Assembly: GCA_024734495.1 (NCBI GenBank) | Contig: JALMQS010000612.1 | Span: forward strand, 1,069,979-1,133,978 | DNA length: 64,000 nucleotides | Source of the DNA: Forficula auricularia | Taxonomy: Eukaryota > Arthropoda > Insecta > Dermaptera > Forficulidae | Direction of reading: 5' to 3' | In this document: positions 11,976 through 24,800 of the stretch, in pieces | Layout of the letters: each line of letters opens with the position of its first letter | Numbering within the stretch: position 1 is the first letter of the stretch | Position numbers and translations under genes: made by a program | The notes under the pieces: generated by a model | Database searches by the model: none | What the model saw: the letters and a program-made list of their open reading frames with translations, nothing else | Told to the model about the DNA's origin: nothing

Positions 11976-13870
11976 AGTCGATCTGTGTCGTAGGACACCG
12001 GATAGGAACGAAGTTCCTTATTATAAAAATATTAATTTTAAGTTCTATTCTAGGTATAAAGAAAAATAATTATTCGGGTATACATTTTTTATTATGATTT
12101 TTTATCGATAAAAAGCAAAGAAACTACTTTATAAAATTATCTTAACACCTTTATTTTATTTACAATGATTTATAAAAATATATAATATATAATAATAATA
12201 ATATACAAGAAAAAACAGGTATTTATATGAATAATAATTAATTAAGCCTAATTATGATTCTATCATAGAAACTATAGCTTTATGGTAACTAAAATAAATG
12301 ATATATATATTTGTGATTCGATTTTGCTAAAATATCCTGAAGAAAACAGCATCGATATGGTAAGTAACTAAAATTAATTACAGCTTATTAATGGTAATAA
12401 TAAATTTATTAAAAAAATGTACTATCTATTTTCATACCATGCCATACCTTGGATCTTTTGTACTTTTTTCTTTTCCTTCTTTTGTCGATACTCTTCGTTG
12501 ATATTGCCTACTTGTTTTTTTTTTTATATTTTTCTCGATACTAGAAATTGGTTATAAGAATCATTAATTTCTCTACGTCCGATGTCTACTAACTACACAG
12601 TCGTAATTTTAAAATTACACTGCAAAATATTATAATATATATAATATACGGTATATAAATTATATACCAGCTTGCCTTCTTCTTTTTTTCTACACATCCA
12701 CGAGTACCTTTTTGTGATTACTCGGCTTTTTTTCAGTATTTCTTTCCTTCAAAAGAAAATAAAATAAAAATGTAACAATTCAATCCATCGAGTGCTTTAA
12801 TCGAGGGAGGGGATGGAGAGGTAGGCACTGAGACAAACTTGTTTGGAAATATTTTTGAATTTGAGAAAAAACAGTATATGAGTTTATGCAATGTTTTGCA
12901 TCAGTATATTATATAAATATCTAACTAATAGATACTACTAATAATAAATAAATAAATAATCTTAGATATTTTAATAATAATTCATCAAATCCTCGTTGGA
13001 AATCAAATTCCAAGGAATTTTTTCTTCTTCTTTAATTTTTATTTCCTTAAATAGAATAAATAAATAATAAAATTCAATTAATTAAATAAATGATATAAAT
13101 TATAAAGGAATTGGTTGTGAAATCAAATTCCAGGGATTCACGCGAGTTTACACCACCCACGATTCATCTCCTAACTTGCTTACCTTTAGTAGATTTTTTT
13201 TTAATTGATTGTTTTTCTTCTATTCAGCTGGAGAATACCAATAAATAAATTAGTAGAATTATTGCAATATTCTTTTTTTATTTTCATTTCATTTTCATTT
13301 ATTTATTAATTAAGTAAGCACACCTTTGTTATTTGTTGCTGAATAACGAAATGTTCTGAATGTTCTGTCTCTGAATTCGATGCCATTCTTATTGAATTCT
13401 ATTATTCTGTCTATTAAATTAATAAAATTTTAAAGAGGATTATTTCGATAAATAGAAGCAGAGAGGTAGAGGAGGGTAATGAAATAATACCTGTTGAATC
13501 GGAAGATTCAACATCGAACAACATCGATTCCACGACCAGAGCGCAAGCCGGAGGCCCTGCCCCCAGAGTGGCTGAGTGGATGCGCGCGCATGAGCATTGG
13601 CTCGCTTGTTTTTATTTAACGTTTGCGGACACTTTTCACAGACTAGGGTACCACCCCGAGGCGTCCCATAAGTTCACTTCGTTCCAAAAAAATATAATTC
13701 ATAATAATGATATTATATAGCCGCGGGCCGCGCATAAGGGTGTCGCGGGCCGCCTGTTGGTCAGTCCTGGTCTAAGAAGAAATTCTAATTGATAAAAAAG
13801 GCAAAAGAGTCGGACCAATTTTCGTGAACATCGCTTCAACAGATAAAAGTCATCGCTTTAATGTTTGACT
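11976..13870. other. AT-rich spacer with a GC-rich block
   Basis: Mostly A/T simple sequence. 13540-13770 is much GC-richer and includes GCCGCGGGCCGCGCATAAGG near 13720, a wording typical of hAT-type non-autonomous ends, but I could not pair termini. 13771-13836 is an imperfect repeat of 14127-14180. Confidence 0.4.
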
Positions 13871-16087
13871 TCATTTGACGAGCTTTTTTGGAGGGGAGTG
13901 ACAATGACGTTTTAGGTTTTGCACTGGCTTGATTGAAGTTTGGTTTTGGGGTAGTTTTTGCGGCATTTTTCCCGAGGCAGAAACAAAATTTCACATCCAC
14001 TCGCTTTTCACTTATCACAAAAAACTTCTTTTACGAGCTCCGCTCAACGCACCGTCATTACGTTTTTCGTTTTTTTTTTGGTAGTCTACGAACACTACTG
14101 GTTCTTGAATGAATGACAGAGACTAAGAAAAAATTCTAATTGATAAAAAAGGCAAAAAGAGTACGACCGATTTTCGGGAACATTCAACAGCTACACTTAT
14201 TAAGAAATTTATCATTAGAAGATGGTTTCATGACGATTCTAAATCTAATCTAAGTATGAATGTGGCATGAAATAAGTTTTATGGCAAGGGGTGAGTATCC
14301 TTAATTTAGCATTTCATTTAGAGAATGATTGCTCTTTTTGTCAAAATATCTGTATAAAAAAAGGAAAAGTTGATAAAAATTAGGTAAGATTCATTGGTCG
14401 ACAGACAGAATACCGAATACAAGAAGGGTATAGATGTAAACTATCGTGAATCCCACTTATTAGGAGGTAATTCTAAAGGTCTTCATCTTCATTAGACACC
14501 AGTTAGTCATTTGTCTGTAGAAATACGTAAAATTTTAAATAAATAAAATAAAATTACATTATATTAATATTATATTCATCATCTACAGGCTAACATTGAA
14601 TTTGATATTTTATTATTATACTTTTTAAATTTTATAAGTTTTTCACATTAATTGTCCGCTAATTACATAGATATATATATATATTTCTTATTAATCAATT
14701 AAGTACATGTTATTATCAGTATATATTATGTATATACTATTTTTCGTTTTTTTAGCTCTCGCAGTAATTCAGTCTAAACACAAAATACTCACGCGACATG
14801 AACAAAATAATACTTTACATTTTCTAAATATATACGAATATATCGATATAAATCTTATATATTTATAATATTCACACTTATTGTTAATTTTAAAAAATAT
14901 AATTTAACAATTTGTATCCGAGAAGAAAAACAGATTTATTAGGTAGATAATATAGTAAACAATTGAAAAATTTTCTCTTATTTAAATACTAGACAACTTT
15001 GGGGAATTTTATTCCATGGTCCGATATCATAAAATAACGATTTCAAATTATAATCTCAACACTTTTTTAAGTCATAACGTAATATAAAATATATAGTTAT
15101 ATATAAATATAGGTCAAAGATCTTATTTTTCATAACACTCATTTTTTTTTATAATTCCTATTTTACATTACATTCTCACATATATTTATATAAATATATA
15201 ATGTTAAAATATTATTAAGAGATTAGTAAGTAAATACTTAAAACAAATATATTAAATAATATATTTGTTTTAAGTCTAATGTAATTTTTTCAGTAAAATT
15301 CAAAAATAAATAAATATATTTACAATAGATAAAATATAAATAAAAAAATTGCTTAAAATTTAAAAACATAAATTGAACAAAATTTATTCGAAAATTTGGG
15401 ATTTTTTAACTTAATAATCCTTTCCATTTATTACTTCTAAATTAGAGATTGTGCCTTCCTCTTAATATAAATATTTTCATTTATTTGAAACTGCCTTTAT
15501 TTTTAATAATATATATGTAAATATTTCTGATTATTTAATAGAATTTTAATTACAATTGTTATTTTTATTCGGAAGAACTAAATTCAGTTTTAACTAATAT
15601 TTTCTCAAATATCCATTCATGGGGTGATAAAGAGAACGTTTTCGAAACTATAGTCCCACATTATAAAAAATAATAGGTCATAAGCAGAAGACACAATTTT
15701 TAATTTGTCGCTTATAAACTCTGACATCCTACATCCATACATTTTTTTTTGTTATTATATAAGGATGGAAAAAATATTAATTTGAAATGAAGTGAGATTT
15801 TTTTTGTAAGTTCATATATAATATATAATAATTATGATAATATTACGAATTTATTGATTATTTTACTTTTTACGTTTGTATATTATTCATCACCATTAAT
15901 TCTTATAGACAGTTAATAACTTGAAAGCATAAATTGTCCAAAAACCAAGTCTCTCTGTTAATCTAAAAGGGTGAATGTGCAACATATACTATGACTAGAT
16001 AATTAATCACATTTTATAAATGAGGCGTTCAAAAGCAGAGTGGACCAACCCACAAATCTCATTTTTGCTGATAAACCTCTATAATCA
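13871..16087 (+). repeat. 2.2-kb duplication, right copy
   Basis: Counterpart of 6131-8361. The palindrome at 15237-15274 (arms CTTAAAACAAATATATT) is shared. Unlike the left copy, this one runs on into unique sequence and completes the MITE at 16024-16242. Confidence 0.9.
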
Positions 16088-16242
16088 AGTAGGTTTTTGA
16101 TAAAACTAAATAGAAAGAGTGGTCCAAACTTAGTTCTAAATTACAGAACAGGTACCACTTTTGTCTCGAAACTTTACCTCTATTTTGCTGGATTTCTCAT
16201 AAAAAACCAAAAGTGGGATGGTCCACTCTGCTTTTGAACGCC
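16024..16242. mobile_element. 219-bp MITE with 24-bp terminal inverted repeats
   Basis: Left end GGCGTTCAAAAGCAGAGTGG and right end (reverse complement) match over about 24 bp. The interior is non-coding. No clear target-site duplication. The left duplication copy is cut by the N gap about 57 bp into this element. Confidence 0.75.
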
Positions 16243-18896
16243 TAAAATATTACTAAAGCAATTTATGTATAGGTTTTATCTTAGTATGAACCTACCATTT
16301 CGAAACATTTAATTATAATAACAAATCTACTTTTACTCAAAGAAAATAATAATAATAATTTATAGTCTGTTTCAAGTTACCACTTTTTTTTTTAAAACAT
16401 ATATATGTATGTTAAATTTCTACTAGGATTATCACTTTAAGATGGCATATGTTTATTGTATATTAACAATATTTAATTAATACAAGCCATTCCTTTATTT
16501 TTATACTCTTCAATCTAAAGATATAATGTATATCTTTCTAAATGTTTAAGAATTCTATTCTACAAGAAAGTAAAAACGTTCTTAGTTATAATTAATCAAA
16601 TCGAGGATTTAATTTTTTAAATATTATTATCCATATGGCACAGAATATAAATCCACGGTTTGTATTTATTAATATTATTATTTTAATTGAGTAATATACA
16701 CACTATTTTTGCACATCAAATATGTCCCTGGCCTATTTACAGCATTTTTAAATTAAAGTTGAGTATTTTGCTATAAAAATAGAAAATAAAAAAGTATAAA
16801 AATTGGGATCATATATGAAAGATTTAATAAAAGAACAAATAAATAAATAAGTGTTTAAAAGCTGATGAATTTCCTCGGAAATTATTTAAATTACGCCTAT
16901 TTACTGAGGTTTTCATTCTCATTTATAAGACAAGGCCTGATTTATGGAATTTTAGCCGAAATAATACACCAGCTTCATCACAACCACATAAGCCTCAACT
17001 TATGAGTCATTGTCTCTAATGTGTTTATATAAATACATTTTCGTAATCTTTTCAATTTTCAAGAAGGTTAATTGGAGAATAATTCATTCATATAATTCAT
17101 AAACAGTAATCTCTCTAATTAAGAGCTCTTGACTTTACGCGAATTCATTTTAACGCGGTTTAACTGTTAGTATAACAAAAAAAGGAAAGAAAGATCCAGA
17201 CCAAGATCAATCAAAAAATATTTGTTTTATTAGAATTATTTAAAAAAAAAATAATTAATTTTTAAATGACGACTATAATGTTAAGATATGAACATGGAAT
17301 AGGTAAATAAATAAATAAATATAAAGTATAGATAAAATTTCCATACACGGTGTATTTGTGGAACAAATTACTCTTACTAGAGGAATTACTGTATAATTTT
17401 AATTTAAAATATGGTTAAATTATTTAGTTGTTTAAAAAAATAAAACAATTTAACAAGATTGTGAATATTGAAATGAATGACTTATTAATTTTTTTAATAA
17501 TAAATAAAAGATATGAAAATTATATAATATATATAATTATTTATAGTAAAGTGGAACATTAATTAATTATGCACAATAAATTAAATTCACACCTATTCTT
17601 AATTATACATTTTAAAAACCTATTGGCCTTATTTTATACACAGATTTCAGAACCTGATTATTTAAGCGACGCATGGCGCCAATACTGTGCTGGTTTAGCG
17701 ATACAAAATAAATCATTTTATTATTTTATTTTATAATACTTAATATAAAAATATTAATAATTCTTATTTATTTACAAATGACTAGACTTGACTCTTTTTT
17801 GGAAACCTCATTTCAGAAAGAGGTACTCAAAAATTCACAAAATGAAATTCAAAAATGAAATAATAAGTACATTTTAATCTATTATTATAATAATACGTTT
17901 TGAGAATGAATCAGTGTTTCCTCTGCTTGAAGTAAATAAATAAATAATATATAGTATATATATATCCATATTTGCCAGAAGGGGGGGGGGGGGGAGACAC
18001 GCTTGGAAGCAAATTATTATATGAATAAATTTTTATATAATTTTTTTTTCATTACAAATTTCCATTTCACAATTCATTTATTTACTCATTAATTAAAAAT
18101 CACAAACGAAGTGATAGCTGCTGACAAGAGTAATGAACATTTTTTAGTAGGCTACTAACTACTCCATTTGCCTCTCTCTGCAAATGCCCATGAATATATA
18201 GGTATACATGCATATTTATTTACATAAGGCAAAGAACACACTGATATATTCTTATAAATTCAACAACTTTACTACTCTCGTCAAAATACCTTTTTAATAA
18301 TACACTTCTTATAGGCCTAACAATAAGAATTACAGATCAGGATCTCGTATATCCAAATTTCATTATAATCTGACTCAATTGCTAATATAAACAGCATAGT
18401 GAATATTTGAATATTGAAGACCTTAAAATTATTTAAATAATAATCTTATTATTTTAAAATTTTATTTATTATAGGCATGTAATTTTAATAACTTTACTAT
18501 TTTGGACATATAACTAGAATGTCTTTGGTAAACCGCTGCGTATACGACACACAAATATTGAGTCGTTAAAAGAGAAATAAACTAGAATTCATTAAAGTAA
18601 ATGTTTCCAATTTAATTGGACTTTTTTGATATGAAATCCTTATTTATATACCCATTATACATTGTGCTTTAAACAATTTGCATTCAAATTTAATAATTCA
18701 TTCTCGGATACAAAGTGATTTTGAAACAAATATAATATTTTATATATATATATTTTCCCTATAGAAATATCTTATTTGAAAATCTACCGTCTAATTATAT
18801 TAATGTAATTATCATGGAAACCAAATAAAGAATTCATAATAATTAAATTAAATTAAATAATTTAAAAAACTCTATAACTTTAATTTTGTATTGTCT
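16243..18896. other. AT-rich spacer downstream of stnB
   Basis: 3' flank of the minus-strand stoned locus. It has (TA) and TAAA simple repeats and a G run at 17981-17993. AATAAA-type signals (TTTATT on the plus strand) are frequent, so I cannot pick the true polyadenylation site. No gene is seen. Confidence 0.5.
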
Positions 18897-21800
18897 TTAG
18901 TTGGAATCTGAGTCGCTATCTGAATCTTTTGTTTCTGGAGCTTCTTCGACAATTGGTTCTTCAACAGGGGGTTTAGGAGTCGAAATAGTGGCAGCAAGAT
19001 AAGCTCCTGGACCTTCTCCTTGCGTATGTTCAATGCCAACCCTTAACAAAGAAAAAAAACAATGTTTTCCATTTATTTTCGCTATGTTGCTCAAGAACTA
19101 AATAAATATAGGGTGTTTTTTTTAGAGGTATAGAACTTCGAATTGAAATAAAACACAAGAAAATCGTTTTAATGTCCATCAATTTGGCTTTATTGGAAGG
19201 ATAATTTTATGCCATTAATGTTTAAATATGATTTCGGGCATGTGGCCGCCGCGGCTGGCTCGAACAAATCCAATTCTACAGGTCCAATTTTCAACCACTT
19301 TTTCGAGCATATGGGGCCGTATGTTGGCAATAACGCCACGAATGTTGGCTTCCAAGTCCCCTAACGTTTCTGGTTTGTTGGCGTAGACGAGCGACTTCAC
19401 ATATCCCCAAAGAAAATAATCCAATGGTGTCAAATCACACGATCTTGGTGGCCAATTGACAGGTCCATTCCGCGAAATTATGCGCTCATCGAATGTGACG
19501 TGCGCTGTGTGGCATGTAGCGCCGTCTTGTTGGAACCACAACTCATCCACATTCATGCCATCCAATTCGGGAACAAAATAGTCGGTTATCATGGCTCTAT
19601 ACCGGTCTCCATTAACGGTAACTGACTCTCCAGCATTATTTCGGAAGAAGTATGGCCCAATGACTCCACCAGCCCATAGAGCACACTAAACAGTCAGTTT
19701 TTGTGGATGTAATGGCGTCTCAAGGGTCTCATGTGGATTCTCTTCACTCCAAATGCGGCAATTTTGCTTGTTGACGTAGCCAACATTCGTGGCGTTATTG
19801 CCAACATACGGCCCCATATGCTCGAAAAAGTGGTTGAAAATTGGACCTGTAGAATTGGATTTATTCGAGCCAGCCGCGGCGGCCAGATGCCCGAAATCAT
19901 ATTTAAACATTAATGGCATAAAATTATCCTTCCAATAAAGCCAAATTGATGGACATTAAAACGATTTTCTTGTGTTTTATTTCAATTCGAAGTTCTATAC
20001 CTCTAAAAAAACACCCATTATTATCTGTACTACACTATGAAATATTTTAAATATACATTTGAAATGATTTAAAAGAGAAGGTAAACATATTCTTGAATTC
20101 TAGATAATATAGATTGATAAATATGTATAATTTCAAAGTAATAAGTAATCGGAAATTTTTACACTCTCTGATATGTTTAAATCTTTCTGTCTATATAAAG
20201 GGCGATGTCTGATTGTCTCATCACGCTACAGTTTAAACTTATATATTTTTAATATCATATCATGTATAATATATTCTATTTATATCGTAACCATAGACAA
20301 ACAAGAAATTGTTTTGCAACAAAATTTTCTCTGGAGAGAGACGGACTGGTAGAAATTTTAATTGAAGGTAATGGAAGGCAGCCCAGGGGTAGTGAGGAAA
20401 GAAAAAATTAACACATATCAAATAAGGTGTAATTTATTGGAATCCTTCCTCCTTTCCTTTCAAACCGACGTTTCGGAGGATTCTTCCCTCCTTCAGGGTT
20501 TCAAAGGGTCAATGAATGAAACAAATAAAATGTTTCCTTCTTCTCTCCACAGTAGTGTTCAAAACTTTCTTCTTTTTTAGCAAATGCATAGAAAAACAAT
20601 TTTTTTTTCTTTCTCCTTTTCTTAATTAGAAAAGTCGGTTTGAAAGGAAAGGACGAAGGATTCCAATAAATTACACCTTATTTGATATGTGTTAATTTTT
20701 TCTTTCCTCACTACCCATGGACTGCCTTCCATTACCTTCAAATCAATGTCCGCCTCCCTGGTGTAATGGTCAGGATGTCTGGCTGGCAACCCGGAGGTCT
20801 CGAGTTCGATTCCCGGCTATACCCAGACATTTTTTCTGTAAGTATAGGGTCTGGTAATAAAAATTAAGTAGGAGATAAATTTAAACTAATTTATCGCGCG
20901 GAGAATTTACCATTGCTCAAAGCCCTTAAAAAACTTAGTAAATTGGATTGTATCTAACTTTCTGAGATTTGGCTCATGATCCCGGCTTCTTTCCTTCTAC
21001 TCTGTTCTTTTTACGATGGAGGGGCCAGCCCATACAGGCCTTTAGGGGATGCACCTTCTGGTGTATCTCCTTCTCTCATCAATATCATTAAAAAAAAACA
21101 AGAAATATTTAGAAATAACATTTCTAAAGTGTTGAAAAGTAAAAAAATGGGTTTCTCATCCTAGAAAGTTGAATTTCTGGCTGATAAATTATTATTATGA
21201 GAAATAATTACCTGTATTCGTGCCGGGCTAAATATCGTACATATTTTTCCGGAGGATCATCTTTAGCCCCATTTTGAAGAGAAACGCTTCTCACAGTCAT
21301 ATGAGAAACCTGAGTCGCAGGCATTGTAAATTCTACATAGCAATATTCGGCAAGTTGTTCAGGTATTTGATCATATGATGTAAGATTCATTCTGCAAACC
21401 AAAGAGTGTGTTGTATATGACCCTTGTCCTTCTTTAGGAAGTCTTGACATCCTCCACACGATCGCTCTATGCTGATGCTCATATTTGGCTTGTCCACTAG
21501 TTACTTCCATTAATGATTGCTCTAAGGTTTCTACAGCTCCCAGAAATCTTTCAATTCCTTTCACTTTTCCAGTTCTATTATTTAGAAAGAAAAATAATTA
21601 GTGTTTTAGATAAAATTTCTAAACAAATATCTAAACTTACCTTCTATGAGTTGATTTGACAGAGCCATATCTAAAATGCTTTTCAACTCGGAATAAATAA
21701 ATCCAGCATTCAGGAATTGGGAATCGCACCATGATATCTTCACAAGGAATTTGACCTAATTTTCTACTTGAAAAACCGGGCACAAGTATGTCAGCTTTCA

Positions 21801-24800
21801 ACTCTACCTTATTTCCAGTTACACACATAACAGCTTTAACTTGTAAAGGTAATTCACGATTTTTCGGAGGCCGAATGCGAAATCGAAATAGTTCAATATA
21901 ACATGCATCAGGAGGTTTAAATTTAAAAGAATTTTAAACGAATGATTTAATATGCTTACATTAAATTAGCTTAATAAAATATAAGGTTGGCAACTAAGCA
22001 ATTGCGGATTTCACTCATAGATGGCTTCAGTTGAATTTTTAGGTTTGCTGGCGTAGTCCAAATGTAAAACACATTTTGTTATTTGATAATTGGCAATTCA
22101 GCTGTCAATCAGTAAAAAAGTTTTTTGATCGGTTGCGTAGTTTTCGTTTGGCGTTCGTTGAAAAATGGAAAATCAAAAGGAACATTTTCGTCATATTTTG
22201 CTTTTTATTTCCGCAAAGGGAAAAACGCATCGCAAGCTCACAAAAAGTTATGTGCTGTTTATGGTGACGAAGCCTTAAAAGAACGGCAGTGTCAAAATTG
22301 GTTTGCCAAATTTCGTTCTGGTGATTTTTCACTCAAAGATTAAGAACGCTCTGGTCGTCCAGTTGAAGTTGATGACGACCTAATCAAAGCAATAATCGAT
22401 TCGGATCGTCACAGTACAACACGTGAGATTGCAGAGAAGCTTCATGTATCACATACATGCATTGAAAATCACTTAAAACAACTTGGCTATGTTCAAAAAC
22501 TCGATACATGGGTTCCTCACGAACTGAAAGAAACGCATTTAACGCAACGCATTAACAGCTGCGATTTGCTAAAGAAACGTAATGAAAATGATCCATTTTT
22601 AAAACGACTGATAACTGGCGATGAAAAATGGGTTGTTTACAACAATATCAAGAGGAAAAGATCGTGGAGCAGGCCAGGTGAACCAGCTCAAACAACATCA
22701 AAAGCTGGTATTCATCAAAAGAAGGTTTTGTTATCAGTTTGGTGGGATTACAAAGGAATTGTCTACTTTGAACTCTTACCACCCAACCGAACGATCAATT
22801 CTGTTGTCTACATTGAACAACTAACGAAATTAAACAATGCAGTTGAAGAAAAGCGGGCCGAATTGACAAATCGAAAAGGTGTTGTATTCCATCATGACAA
22901 TGCAAGGCCACACACATCTTTGGTCACTCGGCAAAAATTATTGGAGCTTGGTTGGGATGTTTTGCTACATCCACCATATAGTCCTGACCTTGCACCATCT
23001 GATTACTTTTTATTTCGATCTTTACAAAACTCCTTGAATGGTAAAAATTTCAATAATGATGATGATGTCAAATTGTACCTGATTCAGTTTTTTGCTAATA
23101 AAAACCAGAAGTTTTATGAACGTGGGATTATGATGCTGCCTGAAAGATGGCAAAAGGTCATTGATCAAAATGGGCAATACATTACAGAATAAAGTTATTT
23201 AGTTCCATGAAAAAATTGTCTTTGATTTTCTAAACAAAATCCGCAATTACTTAGTTGCCAATCCAATACTTACTTAATGACTCTAGTTTTTTCATATTCA
23301 TCTTGTTGAACACAACCATTAAATTCTACGTTTTCCAATCGAATCCATTCCTCTGTAATAACAGGTATAATATCATGTCTCCCTACAACTTCTTTTCCTT
23401 GTCTCCACATATCATTTATACCCAACTCGACATCTGGCATTCCTATTAGGAATATAGATAAACGTTAATATTCGTTGAATTATAATATTTAAAAGTGAAA
23501 AAGACAAACAAATAATATACCTGCTAGAAAACCAAGAAAAAAGAGTCTCACTCGAGCAATTTGTTTATCAACATGCCCGAAAGCATCCTGTTCAACATAA
23601 AGTTCATCTACAGCCGTAATCTGAACCTCTTCAGATTTGTAGCTAAGAGCTCTATCTCGATGTGCAGGAATTCGAAATAATGCTTCATCAAACAGAATAC
23701 TTAGTTGTTTCATATCTTCATAGTTTTGAGAGCCAAGTTTCAACAATTGTGAGACCTTTAAATAAAATAATAGCATAAATTGTAAATGGGTTTTGTCAAC
23801 TTATTTTGTTACACATTTAGATACTACCTGAGGAGCATGTTCTACTGGTAAACCGAGTTTTTTCAAGTCACTGCCAAATTCTTTACAACCCTGATAATCT
23901 CCCTGTATTGCGTATGCAGCAAACTGGCTTAACTTATTTGTAATTCGTTCAGCTTTTGTCACCTGGCCTGGTCTAACTCCAGGTCTTTCTTTATAAAATA
24001 TATATTGTAACTTAACTGTGAAGATTTTTCCATAAGCATCAAATTGTTGTGCACCTAAAATTTAACAAATAGTTTTAATTTATATTTTTATTAAAAATTT
24101 TAAATAAATATTGTCATTTTTTTACATGAAATTTAAAGATAATTTACTTACTTATTTCTGATATAGAATAACATGGCTGTAGGGGTAATTCTTGGAAAGG
24201 GTCTTTATCTTCCTTAGTATTATATAAATGTATAACGGTCGAATCCCCTTGACTCATTAGACGGACATAAACTTTTTTCCAGAAACGTTGTCCTGTGATT
24301 TTTTTCTTGTTTGGGTGACGCAACTGCATTTCCCATCCATCAACTTCAAGATTAGCTCGAGGGAAATCTTCTAAGGGCTGAGACACATCTTCGTCAAAAA
24401 GTGGGGTTGGAGGTGTCTCTTGAGAATCAGTTCTTTGTAATGGTTGAACATCAATGGCAGCCTCTGTTTCCACAACTGCTGTTGTGACTGCTTCCTGACT
24501 TTTATCAAATGGATTGAATCGAGAAGTGTCACTAAATGCATTCATTGGACTTTTCGGAGGTGGTGCTAGAACTGGAACTATGTCATTTTCGTTGTATAAT
24601 CCAGATCTGTTAGTTTCTTCAGATTTAGGTCTAAAAGTAAGATATAAAAATGTATTGATTATTTTATAGTAAATATGTCTATCTATTATTTATCTATAAT
24701 TAAATGCATCAGTATTCGGAGCTATATTTATAATATTTTTAGGGGTTCTGTGCAAACGTAAATCGGGACACTATTAATATCCATTCAATTATGTCTGTCC

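Noticed and set aside
20754..20820. A functional tRNA gene
   Set aside because: The B box is good, but the acceptor ends do not pair and the anticodon arm needs an irregular loop; the attached body and tail recur elsewhere, so it is a SINE head.
22076..22343. Separate small genes around the start of mariner
   Set aside because: They are the two frames of one frameshifted transposase and its shadow.
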